A DNA stretch of 64,000 nt from Persicitalea jodogahamensis (GCF_014651615.1 NZ_BMXF01000001.1:1459731-1523730), one strand, 5' to 3'; positions 8,874 to 16,461 are shown, numbered from the stretch's first letter. Numbers and translations: made by a program. The notes: generated by a model not told the origin, from the sequence alone.

Positions 8874-9929
8874 TCATGCGCTTTTTGTCTTTCGCACTAT
8901 TTTTACAATACGGCTATATATGATTTCCGCCAAACTCCAATCGTATCCGGCAAAGTTGGTTGTATTATTAAACTGAATGACTACCGTGTCGATGTCTTTG
9001 TGGTATTTGGCAATACTCTGGTAGCCAGGCAACAGGCCCGTATGTTCGTACGCATAAATGGAGGAATAGATTTCCTGTTCTCCTTCATTAAATACGGAGC
9101 CATCGTTTAATGCCCTCAGAAACAGGCCCACATCCTCTGCCGTAGCTACCATGGAGCCGGCCGGGCTTATAAAATCATTTTGCTTCAGATCGTCGTCATA
9201 CCCTACATAATACCCGCCCATTACGTCGTCTAAATCTACCTCACTAAGCAAGCTATACGTATGATTCAACTTAAGTGGGATCAGGATTTCTTCCTTGATA
9301 TAACGATGATGGCTATGCTCCAATGTCTTATCAAGGATTTCGCCTATCAACAGATAATTCGTATTTGAATAACTATATTTTTCATCAGGTTCAAAGTCCG
9401 CAGACTTATTCAATATCAATTCTAGATTATCTCTGTTAGCTTTTGGCGGGGACTCCCAATAGCCAGGGGTATCGGTATAATTGGGAATGCCGCTCCGATG
9501 CTGCACCATCATTCGTAAGGTGATTTTATCCGCATTTTCAATTTTCCCCACGAGTTCCGGTAAGTATTCAGCGAGTGTTTTATCCAAGGACAAACGTCCG
9601 TCTTTGACCAATTTTGCGACCGCAACCGCAACATATAGTTTGCTGATACTGGCAATCTTGAATAAGGCGCGCGGGTTGGCAGGTACTTTATTTTTTCGAT
9701 CGTGCCAACCCGCGGCGTAGTACTCCGGTGGTTTTCCTGCCTGATCTACGTACACGATCATTCCGTCAAACCCATGGTCGATGGCCTCATCGACTTGTTC
9801 CTGAACCGTATCAGGTAGTGGTAAAATCCAGGCCTTTACCAGAATCCACGGTACGAAATATAGGGAGCCGATGCTGGCAATAATAAATAGTATTCTGAGT
9901 AGTTGTTTTGTCTGCTTCTTTGTGATCAT
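8874..9929 (-). CDS. Membrane-anchored serine hydrolase (beta-lactamase/class C PBP fold)
   Basis: About 351 residues. An N-terminal uncleaved anchor (LLRILFIIASIGSLYFVPWIL) is followed by a periplasmic Beta-lactamase (PF00144) domain. The catalytic S94-I-S-K97 motif lies in FKIASISKL and the Y187-S-N189 motif in YSYSNTNYLL. HTGLLPGYQS near the C-terminus takes the place of the KTG-like HxG box. Members include D-aminopeptidases, esterases and PBP4*-like proteins; a true beta-lactamase is unlikely. The start at 9929 (MITKKQ) is preferred over 9950 because it keeps a short basic n-region, but both are possible. No obvious operon partner. Confidence 0.88.
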   Translation of the reverse strand: MITKKQTKQLLRILFIIASIGSLYFVPWILVKAWILPLPDTVQEQVDEAIDHGFDGMIVYVDQAGKPPEYYAAGWHDRKNKVPANPRALFKIASISKLYVAVAVAKLVKDGRLSLDKTLAEYLPELVGKIENADKITLRMMVQHRSGIPNYTDTPGYWESPPKANRDNLELILNKSADFEPDEKYSYSNTNYLLIGEILDKTLEHSHHRYIKEEILIPLKLNHTYSLLSEVDLDDVMGGYYVGYDDDLKQNDFISPAGSMVATAEDVGLFLRALNDGSVFNEGEQEIYSSIYAYEHTGLLPGYQSIAKYHKDIDTVVIQFNNTTNFAGYDWSLAEIIYSRIVKIVRKTKSA

Positions 9930-9954
9930 GATATATTTATTTACATACAATGAG

Positions 9955-10407
9955 CTACAAGATCTTGCCTGCCGATTTAGCTTTTGATTCTATGCTGGCG
10001 CCAATCGTTAAGCCAAGTACCATTCCGATGGACATACCCAGCGCTATACCCATGGATCGTTCGAAACTCGACAAGAAAATAATTCCGAAAACAATTCCAA
10101 ATGATAGCCCTAAACCAATGCCTCGACTGACGTAATATCCTTTTGGAATTAGTGAGAACGTATCTTTTAGATAGGTTTCAAATCTACTTAAAGATTTACT
10201 GATGTATTTCTTCCTATCCTTTACATGTGTTTTTAGATTTAAACTTTCAAGTTCTGTTTTTATGGACTGAATTTCGGCCTTTGAGAAATCCCTTTCTATC
10301 AATTTCGCCAGAATAGAATTAAATTTTTCATAAACTTTTATTTCCGATTGTCTAGTTGTCTGGCTTTTTAAACTTTCAATATAGTCAGAAGCTTCCTGAA
10401 TGGTCAT
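9955..10407 (-). CDS. Hypothetical protein with glycine-rich membrane hairpin
   Basis: 150 residues, no family recognised. Residues 1-90 are charged and helical with coiled-coil character (TIQEASDYIESLKSQ, then repeated K/E/L patterns). Residues about 95-145 form two short hydrophobic segments full of GxxxG spacing (GIGLGLSFGIVFGIIF and MGIALGMSIGMVLGLTIGA), a pattern seen in membrane-disturbing or oligomerising helices and in glycine-zipper proteins. The gene is more AT-rich than most neighbours. It ends five bases from the longest possible start of the serine hydrolase on the same strand, so co-transcription is likely. Confidence 0.7.
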   Translation of the reverse strand: MTIQEASDYIESLKSQTTRQSEIKVYEKFNSILAKLIERDFSKAEIQSIKTELESLNLKTHVKDRKKYISKSLSRFETYLKDTFSLIPKGYYVSRGIGLGLSFGIVFGIIFLSSFERSMGIALGMSIGMVLGLTIGASIESKAKSAGKIL

Positions 10408-10970
10408 AATATGTAGGTTAGACTTATGTTAGGGGTAAAGGATCGATTTATAATCAGATAAATCACTGTTAAACAAAAAGTTATCCCCACAATACAATTA
10501 TTAATCGGGTACTGCTAATTTATTATTGTGGGGCTCTGTTAGATGTAACCTTGAATTAGGATTTTACTGACCCATCCATTTGGCTGTGTCTGCCATCCAA
10601 TTGCGTACACTCAACAGCGTGTACATCGCTGACTGCCCGATTACCTTCAATACCCAGCCCTCTGGGAGGGAACACGCTCAGAGCGTGGCGACGGAACACT
10701 ACAAAGGACGAATGCTCCGGTTCAACTAAGAGTTGAATCAACGCCTGATTGACAATCAGAGTCAGCAGCGGGTTGCAGATGTACCACCCGGTTGTAAAAG
10801 TGAAGCAACGGTGTCGGCTAATCGTCCCGCTTACAAATTTGGGTAGTCAGGTAGGGGATTAGCTGACATGTTCATTGTGGGGTCAAATTATTCAACCGGG
10901 CAAACGCCCGACTCAACCAACTAAACCCGTCATTGAGTCCGATTTAGTTTCGGGGGTGGCGCACCGGGGC
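10408..10970. other. Intergenic stretch with hairpins, no gene recognised
   Basis: No convincing coding region. It contains an inverted repeat of 10 bp (CCCCACAATA at 10485-10494 and its complement at 10524-10533) and a short hairpin around 10672 (CACGCTCAGAGCGTG). The reading frame at 10556-10741 on the minus strand has no recognisable domain and is rejected. Base composition changes abruptly near 10560 from AT-rich to GC-rich, as expected for a junction of inserted DNA. Confidence 0.4.
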
Positions 10971-11025
10971 CACCTTTGCATCAGATAGTAACAACAACAA
11001 TCACAAAAAACAACTGATGTATAGT

Positions 11026-11394
11026 ATGAAAAAAACAATCCTATTGATGCTGGGTCTGGTAGCCGGAACCGCATCGTTCGCCCAAAATTCCAACACCCAA
11101 TCTTTTTCTTCCATCGAGCCGCTCGTTCACGTAGTAGCCACCAACAATCAGAAAGTCAGGTTGATGGTTCAGCCAGAAGCTTCGAAGGGGAAAATTGCTC
11201 TTTTGGATGAGCGGGGCCACTCGCTCTTTTCTGAAACGGTCGCCCTGAATGAAGGCATCATCCAGCAGTTCGACATAGCCCAACTGGCTACGGGAAAGTA
11301 CCTTCTTCGGGTCTCAACCCCCACGGGTACCGTGACCAAGACCTTCATCATCCAGCCCGTACCCCACGAAACGTTCGTGGTACTTGAATCGTGA
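11026..11394 (+). CDS. Small secreted protein with sorting-tail-like C-terminal domain
   Basis: About 122 residues. A signal peptide (KKTILLMLGLVAGTASFAQ) is followed by a compact beta-domain. The C-terminal half (ALLDERGHSLFSETVALNEG, then LATGKYLLRVSTPTGTVTKTF) resembles the T9SS type A sorting fold, where G-x-Y-x-L/V-x-V strands recur, but the residues after TKTFII continue for 14 more, so it may be a stand-alone domain rather than a sorting signal. The ATG at 11026 is chosen over 11017 because it gives a clean signal peptide. A promoter-like CACCTTTG lies at 10971-10978 and a strong terminator follows. A decayed copy of its 3' end lies at 14698-14824. Confidence 0.75.
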   Translation: MKKTILLMLGLVAGTASFAQNSNTQSFSSIEPLVHVVATNNQKVRLMVQPEASKGKIALLDERGHSLFSETVALNEGIIQQFDIAQLATGKYLLRVSTPTGTVTKTFIIQPVPHETFVVLES

Positions 11395-11425
11395 GAATGA
11401 GTACTTTCCGGGAAATGCCCGTGTA

Positions 11426-11470
11426 GCAACCGACTCGCCGACTTGTTCTTGGCGGGTCGGTTGCTGTTTT
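11426..11470 (+). terminator. Rho-independent terminator
   Basis: 14-bp stem (11426-11439 with 11451-11464, one mismatch) and an 11-base loop followed by TGTTTT, 32 bases after the stop codon of the secreted-protein gene. A diverged copy with the same layout follows the fossil at 14698-14824. Confidence 0.85.
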
Positions 11471-11665
11471 GTTGGAGCGGCTTTTGCCTGATGCCGGCAA
11501 TGGCTGGACTATGTTATCGCCCACAGTCCGGTTTGGTAGATTACTCGCGGGGATGGTATTGGCTGCTTGCTTATTTTGAGCACGCACACTTCCTTCGGAA
11601 AATGTACGCCCAGCGACCTAACGCAAACACGGGGGTACTTTTGAGGGTATCAGGTTTAAAGTCTT

Positions 11666-11673
11666 TACCTTTG
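11666..11673 (+). promoter_or_regulatory. -7 promoter box of the porin gene
   Basis: TACCTTTG fits TAnnTTTG exactly; TTTG at 11640-11643 is a suitable -33 element with a 22-base spacer. It lies 60 bases before the porin ATG. The 190 bases before it, back to the terminator, hold nothing recognisable. Confidence 0.65.
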
Positions 11674-11732
11674 AAAGGCGGGAAAGTCAACGCTTTTTCA
11701 GCTTAACACAACTTAACGATACGTCCTGGCTC

Positions 11733-13052
11733 ATGGTCAAGCGCATTCTGACATGCTCTGTCTATTCTCCTGTTTTTACTATCTGCTGTTTTCTCATGGG
11801 GTTTGTTCCCGATAGCCGGGCGCAACTCATCATGGACGACATGACCGACACGACGCAGTACAATCGGGGGCTCTTGTCGCTCTACGAAAAATTCAACCGC
11901 CTGCGCATCAGCGGGTATGTCCAGCCCCAGTTCCAGGTAGCTCAAGCCAAGGGAGCACCCAGTTTTAATGGCGGCGACTTCCCCGATGCAGTCAACAACC
12001 GTTTTTCGTTACGCCGCGGGCGTTTGCGACTCGACTACACGCACGTCAACGTCGAGGGATTGCCCACGGTGTTCTTCGTGTATCAGTTCGACGGTACGGA
12101 GCGTGGCTTTTTTACCCGGGATTTTTTCGGACAGGTATTTGAAAACAAATGGAGCGTCCTCAACCTCACGGCGGGGATCTTCCCGCGTCCTTTTGGTTTC
12201 GAGGTCAACCTGGGTTCGGCCGACCGCGAATCGCCCGAACGGGGGCGCATGTCGCAGCTGCTGATGCGTACCGAGCGCGACGTGGGGGCCATGGTTTCGT
12301 TTCACCCGCAGCGTAAAGCGCATCCGCTTTCCTTTCTGAAAGTCGATGTGGGCGTATTTAACGGCCCCGGCCTTTCGGGGACTACCGACTTCGACAGCTA
12401 CAAGGATTTGATCAGCCGGATATCCGTCAAGCGACTCTCAGTGGCCCCGTCGGTGCAGCTTTCGGCCGGAGCTTCGCTGCTGTACGGAGGCATGCAGCAA
12501 TTTACCAGAGAGATTTACCGGATGAAGGAAGGGCGATTCGAGGCGGATATTGCCGACGAGAATAACGGACAAATCGCCCCGAGGCACTATTTCGGAGGCG
12601 ACGTACAATTCTATATCAAAAATCCGCTGGGAACGACCGAAGTACGGGCCGAGTACATCGGGGGTACCCAAACCTCCACCCGCACCACGTCCGAAACTCC
12701 ATTCGCGATTCCCACGCTGAACGGCACCTCCGCTCCGGTCTACATCCGTCCGTTCGACGGGGCTTATTTTTATTTCCTGCACTCGCTCAAAAATCCGAAG
12801 CACCAGTTCGGAGTCAAGTACGACTGGTACGATCCCAACCGCGGAGTCGCTGGGACGGATCTCGACGCCGGTTTTTCGGGAGCCGATGTGGCTTTCCGCA
12901 CTTTGGGGTTCGGATATAATTCTTACATCAGCGCCAACCTGCGGCTGTTGCTTTGGTATGAGGTAGTCAGAAACGAAAAAACGACGCTGGAAGGGTACCG
13001 CAGCGACATCAAAGACAATGTAGCCACCTGCCGTCTTCAATTCAGGTTTTGA
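11733..13052 (+). CDS. Phosphate-selective porin O/P family protein
   Basis: Outer-membrane beta-barrel of 439 residues, the usual length for OprO/OprP (Porin_O_P). A signal peptide ends near DSRAQ. Family-typical features: an early RISGYVQPQFQVAQ strand, then NNRFSLRRGRLRLDYTHVN and the loop-strand LNLTAGIFPRPFGFEVNLGS with SPERGRMSQLLMRTERDVG. Alternating amphipathic strands continue to the terminal aromatic (CRLQFRF). OprP homologues pass phosphate or polyphosphate; in Bacteroidota the substrate is rarely proven. It is monocistronic, with a promoter at 11666. Its stop codon overlaps the first base pair of a dispersed repeat (13051-13104). Confidence 0.9.
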   Translation: MVKRILTCSVYSPVFTICCFLMGFVPDSRAQLIMDDMTDTTQYNRGLLSLYEKFNRLRISGYVQPQFQVAQAKGAPSFNGGDFPDAVNNRFSLRRGRLRLDYTHVNVEGLPTVFFVYQFDGTERGFFTRDFFGQVFENKWSVLNLTAGIFPRPFGFEVNLGSADRESPERGRMSQLLMRTERDVGAMVSFHPQRKAHPLSFLKVDVGVFNGPGLSGTTDFDSYKDLISRISVKRLSVAPSVQLSAGASLLYGGMQQFTREIYRMKEGRFEADIADENNGQIAPRHYFGGDVQFYIKNPLGTTEVRAEYIGGTQTSTRTTSETPFAIPTLNGTSAPVYIRPFDGAYFYFLHSLKNPKHQFGVKYDWYDPNRGVAGTDLDAGFSGADVAFRTLGFGYNSYISANLRLLLWYEVVRNEKTTLEGYRSDIKDNVATCRLQFRF

Positions 13053-13104
13053 GTAGGGAACCTTTGCTTATTCAGGTATTCGCGCAACTGCAGCCGCTGC
13101 AAAC
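13051..13104. repeat. Direct repeat, left copy, flanking PIN toxin module
   Basis: Begins GAGTAGGGAACC and continues through TTTGCTTATTCAGGTATTCG to CCGCTGC. A second copy occupies 13940-13987, so the two bracket the 13193-13833 toxin module. The end of this copy also matches the head of the longer repeat at 13859 and 15019 (GGTATTCGC, then CAGCCG and TGCAAACG). Confidence 0.65.
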
Positions 13105-13168
13105 GCGATGAGACACAACGGAAGACTACGAGTCGCAGGGGGGCAAGTGCGAGTATTTTTATTTTTAG

Positions 13169-13176
13169 TATTTTTG
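13169..13176 (+). promoter_or_regulatory. -7 promoter box of the toxin-antitoxin module
   Basis: TATTTTTG is an exact TAnnTTTG match inside an AT-rich stretch, 17 bases before the antitoxin ATG, so the leader would be very short. Confidence 0.55.
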
Positions 13177-13192
13177 GGAAAACGCCAACAAC

Positions 13193-13426
13193 ATGAAGCA
13201 ATTAATTCTCACACTCCCTCACGAACACGATGTGGATTGGCTTGTCCCAATGCTGGCCCGATTGGGCGTGCAGGCAAGGCCGCTCGAAAGGGTCATTTCG
13301 TCTAAGGACGAGGACATGCATCGGGCTATCGTCGAAGCAGGCGGCGATGACCGGGAAGATTTTGACTCCTATTTGACTGATTTTGAGCAAAGTCGTCAGG
13401 ATCGAGCTTTGCCATTTCGGAATTAA
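13193..13426 (+). CDS. Probable antitoxin partner of PIN toxin
   Basis: 77 residues, acidic in the second half (DEDMHRAIVEAGGDDREDFD). It opens with a beta-strand (MKQLILTLPHE) and a helix (DVDWLVPMLARLGV), unlike classical ribbon-helix-helix antitoxins. I do not recognise the family with certainty, but small proteins of this type are found directly upstream of PIN-domain genes in Bacteroidota. It sits 11 bases before a PIN gene with its own promoter box 17 bases upstream. The antitoxin role is inferred from this layout. An overlapping reading frame at 13108-13305 is a shadow. Confidence 0.65.
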   Translation: MKQLILTLPHEHDVDWLVPMLARLGVQARPLERVISSKDEDMHRAIVEAGGDDREDFDSYLTDFEQSRQDRALPFRN

Positions 13427-13437
13427 AAGGGAGACGT

Positions 13438-13833
13438 ATGTATTTGATTGACAGTAATCTGATTATTTATTCTTCACAATCAAAATTCGCCTATTTAAGG
13501 CCGGTGATCCTCCACGCAGAGGCAACCGTATCTGAAATATCGCGTTTAGAGACACTTGGTTACCATAAAATCACTCCCAAAGACGAACGCTATTTCAATA
13601 GCCTCTTCTCCTTAACAAGAACACTCGAAATTGACTTATTTACAATCAACAAGGCGATTGACCTAAGGAAAACCAGAAAAATGTCTGTCGCCGATGCAAT
13701 CATAGCCGCAACTGCGCTGCTCAATGATTGCGAGTTGTATTCCCACAATGTTCAGGATTTCAGCTGGATCGAAGGGCTACGGATCGTTGATCCTATTCTG
13801 AGAAATGGAACTGATCAGCCCCAAGAATCTTGA
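13438..13833 (+). CDS. VapC-like PIN-domain toxin
   Basis: 131-residue PIN nuclease. Metal-binding acids: D5 in YLIDSNLII, E near residue 37 in SEISRLETLG, D near 85 in KMSVADAIIAATAL, and the final Asn/Asp pair around YSHNVQDFSWI. The SVADAIIAATAL helix is the standard VapC signature. It follows the candidate antitoxin by 11 bases. VapC toxins cleave tRNA or rRNA. The module is AT-richer than the flanking porin gene and lies between two copies of a 48-54 bp direct repeat, which suggests acquisition as a cassette. Confidence 0.85.
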   Translation: MYLIDSNLIIYSSQSKFAYLRPVILHAEATVSEISRLETLGYHKITPKDERYFNSLFSLTRTLEIDLFTINKAIDLRKTRKMSVADAIIAATALLNDCELYSHNVQDFSWIEGLRIVDPILRNGTDQPQES

Positions 13834-13858
13834 TTAGGAAAATATCCATCCTCTTGAA

Positions 13859-13933
13859 GGTATTCGCACGGTCGACCACAGCCGTTGCAAACGCGCCGGG
13901 ATGAGCGCTCCTATTACAAGTCCGGGCGAGCGG
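13859..13933. repeat. Dispersed intergenic repeat, copy 2
   Basis: Starts GGTATTCGCACGGTCG, contains CAGCCGTTGCAAACG and ends near ATTACAAGTCCGGGCGAGCG. It aligns over its whole length with 15019-15108 and at its head with 13075-13110. No coding potential. Confidence 0.65.
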
Positions 13934-13939
13934 TGTTCT

Positions 13940-13987
13940 GAGTAGAGAACCTTCCTTTGCTTATTCAGGTGTTCGCGCAGCCGCTGC
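13940..13987. repeat. Direct repeat, right copy, flanking PIN toxin module
   Basis: Begins GAGTAGAGAACC, continues TTTGCTTATTCAGGTGTTCG and ends CCGCTGC. It matches 13051-13104 except for a 4-base insertion, a 10-base deletion and a few substitutions. The rest of the gap to the cupin gene holds nothing recognisable. Confidence 0.65.
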
Positions 13988-14071
13988 CAGTTCCTAGAAT
14001 GACATACTCTGTGAATCCAAACAATTGAAGACCGGGGGGAGCGCGCTTCTTTTTATCAATGTATGCTTTCC

Positions 14072-14470
14072 TTATTTGTTGTCTTCAAACCATTTTTCAA
14101 TAGAGGGCATGTTTCTCTCAAATCCACCAGGAATAAAAAAATTAAGAATTCCGGATTTTTTGTTTGTCCTGTTTGCAAAATCGTGAATAGTTTTGGAAGG
14201 AATTCTTAAAAACGTTCCTTTATCAACATTCACCCATTTGTCGCCAACAAGTACAGACGTAGTTCCTTCAATACCATAAAAAACTTCGTCGTTCTCTTCG
14301 TGTTGGTGTGCACCTGGCCCGCCGGAGTTTGGTTCGAGCCACCATTCTGAAATACTGTATTTGTTAGCCGTTTCAGCTTCATCTGCCTTAAATACTGCTT
14401 TCATTGTTCCGCAATGATAAACTCTGCCTTCACCTGATTTAAGGATAATGGTGTTTGTTTCGTCTCCCAT
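14072..14470 (-). CDS. Cupin-domain protein
   Basis: 132-residue single-domain cupin. Motif 1 is HQHEENDEVFYGIEGTTSV (HxH followed by E), and motif 2 falls around GTFLRIPSKTIHDFANR, with a His completing the usual 3-His/1-Glu metal site. Such small cupins can be dioxygenases, isomerases or sugar/ligand sensors; the sequence does not decide. The gene is AT-rich, stands alone and lies in the repeat- and fossil-rich region, so recent acquisition is plausible. Confidence 0.85.
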   Translation of the reverse strand: MGDETNTIILKSGEGRVYHCGTMKAVFKADEAETANKYSISEWWLEPNSGGPGAHQHEENDEVFYGIEGTTSVLVGDKWVNVDKGTFLRIPSKTIHDFANRTNKKSGILNFFIPGGFERNMPSIEKWFEDNK

Positions 14471-14697
14471 ATTTTCTATTTTAAAGGGTTTCTGCTATTT
14501 CTGTCTTGGTTATATTGTCACTAATATATTCCATAATTACTCGCTCCATTCATTCAATAGGTGTTTTCCTATTGGAAATTTTTGCCGTCTTCCAATGATT
14601 GAATCAATTTCACCCAGGCAAGACGTCAAAAAAAATCTGGTACCTTGAAATCAAGTTGTCTAATGTATTCACAGCAGTCGCTCGGCTCTGCCGAGTG
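14471..14697. other. Intergenic stretch, no gene recognised
   Basis: Non-coding, AT-rich. Short palindromes are visible: CAATAGGTGTTTTCCTATTG at 14557-14576 and CTCGGCTCTGCCGAG near 14680. Nothing else is supported. Confidence 0.4.
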
Positions 14698-14824
14698 ACG
14701 ATTATCCGGCAGCCCTTCTGGCGGCAAGTGCACGCTTGAATGTGACTACCCCCACGAGCACTGTCATAGAACATTTGTCATTCGGCCTGGATCATAGGGA
14801 ATACAAGTAGTTCTGGAAGCATGA
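14698..14824 (+). pseudogene. Fossil of the C-terminal end of a paralogue of the 11026 gene
   Basis: The DNA aligns at near-constant length with the last 110 bases of the gene at 11026-11394. Pieces of the protein survive in different frames: LLAASARLNVTTPTSTV (compare LATGKYLLRVSTPTGTV), then TFVIRPGS, an in-frame TAG, and GIQVVLEA before the final TGA. A +1 and a -1 frameshift plus the stop show it is dead. The 5' half is missing. The following terminator hairpin has been kept at the same distance. Confidence 0.65.
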
Positions 14825-14854
14825 GAAGAAGCACTTTCAGCGACTACCCGTGCA

Positions 14855-14900
14855 AAACAGACCCACCGATTTATCTCTGGCGGGTCTGTTTCTGCTTTTG
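14855..14900 (+). terminator. Terminator retained after the fossil
   Basis: 13-bp stem with one mismatch (14855-14867 with 14879-14891), an 11-base loop and a T-rich tail. It has the same stem/loop lengths and the same upstream CACTTT and CCCGTG context as the terminator at 11426-11470, although the stem sequence has diverged with compensating changes. Confidence 0.75.
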
Positions 14901-15018
14901 TTAAAATAGATTTTGTACCTATCGGTAGTAGTAACGTAAACCTGGTAACTACCTTATCAACTGAGTGATTATGTGTTTTCGGTACGCACTCTCGCTTCGG
15001 AAGAATTACGAAGTACTC

Positions 15019-15108
15019 GGTATTCGCACGGTCGGCCGCAGCCGTTGCAAACGTGAAGGGATGTGTGCCCCGATTACAAATCAGGCGCGGCCCGGCCCGG
15101 GCGAGCGA
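15019..15108. repeat. Dispersed intergenic repeat, copy 3
   Basis: Starts GGTATTCGCACGGTCGGCCG, contains CAGCCGTTGCAAACG and GATTACAAATC and ends GGGCGAGCGAGG. It is closely related to 13859-13933 and lies just downstream of the outer-membrane protein gene at 15123-15869. Confidence 0.65.
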
Positions 15109-15122
15109 GGATATTGTCGATT

Positions 15123-15869
15123 TTATCTGGTGACCCTGTAAGTTATCCCAAACCGCGTCATTTGGGAAGTAGCTTTAAAATCACCACCGTCATATTCATT
15201 GTAGTAGTTAGAAAGTCCACGCGCATAGCTTGCGAACACGCCAGTTCTTTGGTACTGAACTGTCGCTTGAAGTTTTGGTCTGACATCGAGATTTATTCCC
15301 CATTCTCGTTCAAGCGAAGTGGTAGCGACGCGGTCAGAAACGGTTTCAGCTTTCCCCTCTTCGTAAGAGCGTAATAAATATCCTAAATCAAATCCCGCCG
15401 CCAGATCTAAGGAAATTTGGTCTCTTTTTATTCGATATCCAAGGTATGGGGAGATATTGACAAATCGATTAGATAATATTGTTTTACCTACTGCATTTTC
15501 AGGGATTGGTGCTATGTTGTTGGTAACGATTACTTTATCTATCAGTACCTTACTGCGCAAATCTTCGTAACTAAGACCAATTCCAGAAATAAAATTACCT
15601 CGAGATACTCTCTGTATATGACTCGAAATCCCGTAGGACAACCCTGAAAGTTTACCCAAAACACTGTTTGTGTAGCCTGTGACTTCCCTTGCAAGAGGTG
15701 CCGAGAGAAAATAATCAGTATTGATCTGCGATGTCCTTGATGCCGAGGGGCCAGTAAACGAAAACAGCCCGGAGTTTGCAGAAATATACACTTCGGTTTT
15801 CTGGGCTAGGGAAGAATCGGCAAAAGCAGCAGTCAGGATTAGCGCCAGAATAGTTAAGTATTTTTTCAT
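15123..15869 (-). CDS. Secreted outer-membrane beta-barrel protein, unknown
   Basis: 248 residues. A signal peptide (KKYLTILALILTAAFADSSLAQ) is followed by alternating amphipathic strands (VYISANSGLFSFTG, ISPYLGYRIKRDQISLDLAAG, LDVRPKLQATVQYQRTGVFA), ending FGITYRVTR. This fits a PorT/OmpW-like small barrel (outer membrane beta-barrel, PF13568 type). The function is unknown. The gene is AT-rich and isolated between repeats and fossils. No promoter box was identified with confidence. Confidence 0.75.
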   Translation of the reverse strand: MKKYLTILALILTAAFADSSLAQKTEVYISANSGLFSFTGPSASRTSQINTDYFLSAPLAREVTGYTNSVLGKLSGLSYGISSHIQRVSRGNFISGIGLSYEDLRSKVLIDKVIVTNNIAPIPENAVGKTILSNRFVNISPYLGYRIKRDQISLDLAAGFDLGYLLRSYEEGKAETVSDRVATTSLEREWGINLDVRPKLQATVQYQRTGVFASYARGLSNYYNEYDGGDFKATSQMTRFGITYRVTR

Positions 15870-15996
15870 AGTTTTTCAATAGTCTTTTTTTGACCCCATT
15901 CTTACCGGTGATACTATTTAAGAGAAATTGGTTGGAAACAACCTAAAATATTGCACGCGCTAGCATTAGTTTGAAATCAATACTGCGATGATTTCC

Positions 15997-16388
15997 TCAC
16001 CCCCGACAGGTCAAGTTGATTTCAGCGAGTTCCTGGCCTATCTGGTTAATCCCTGCTAAGATTTTTTCGTTTTGCTTGTCTGATGGCTTTTTGTGTCCCT
16101 GCACGTATTGCGAAAGTAAGCTAGGGTTCATCCCAATCTTTTCGGCCAGGAATTTCGCATTTATCACTTAATTGTGTTGAAAAAACTGTTTGAAATCAAT
16201 TTAAAATCATTGTGATTCAAGACTATACCATCTTCTTCAAAATAAAAATTGGCCGCTTCCAGCGCGTTGTCAGTTAGTTCAGATACGGTTCGTCCGGTCG
16301 TGAATATTGGATGGTCCTCAGCGAAAGCAGAAAATCCGGTATTGTTTCTTTCCACGATGATCTTGATCTTTTTTTTGCTCGATTTCAT
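15997..16388 (-). pseudogene. HicB-like antitoxin gene broken by frameshift and stop
   Basis: Two fragments together make one Bacteroidota-type HicB-like protein. The N-terminal part (16164-16388, MKSSKKKIKIIVERNNTGFSA..., HicB fold) runs out of frame near 16200-16206, where one A appears to be missing from an A-run. The original frame then reads IDFKQFFQHN, hits TAA at 16168-16170, and continues INAKFLAEKIGMNPSLLSQY with a helix-turn-helix and the typical end QIGQELAEINL. So one frameshift and one nonsense change separate it from an intact reading frame. The second half could be re-initiated at the GTG at 16167, which overlaps the TGA of the first half. No HicA toxin gene is present nearby. 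Confidence 0.75.
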
Positions 16389-16461
16389 GCTCAGCTATTC
16401 ATGCTCGTAAACTGCGTCATGGCCCAGAAGAAACTGTCGTTGGCGTGGGAAATGGCTATAG
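16388..16461 (-). pseudogene. Duplicated remnant of the GntP permease 3' end
   Basis: Aligns without gaps with 17351-17424, inside the intact permease gene. The minus-strand translation keeps AISHANDSFFWAMTQFTSMN before a stop, against AISHANDSFFWAMTQLTGMN in the intact protein. Differences are mostly silent or conservative, so it decayed from a second permease gene, not from random DNA. The fragment ends where the HicB fossil begins. Confidence 0.8.

Noticed and set aside
10485-10533. Insertion-sequence ends (10-bp inverted repeat)
   Set aside because: Only 29 bases lie between the arms, with no transposase or target duplication; recorded only as a hairpin.
10556-10741. 61-codon minus-strand frame in the 10.4-11.0 kb gap
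   Set aside because: No recognisable domain, no promoter, no conserved-looking start; likely chance in GC-rich DNA.
13051-15108. CRISPR array
   Set aside because: The repeats are 48-90 bp, few, diverged and unevenly spaced, with genes between them and no cas genes.
16164-16210. Programmed -1 ribosomal frameshift in the HicB-like gene
   Set aside because: No X-XXY-YYZ slippery heptamer fits the position, and a separate in-frame TAA at 16168-16170 would still block the full protein; decay is the simpler reading.
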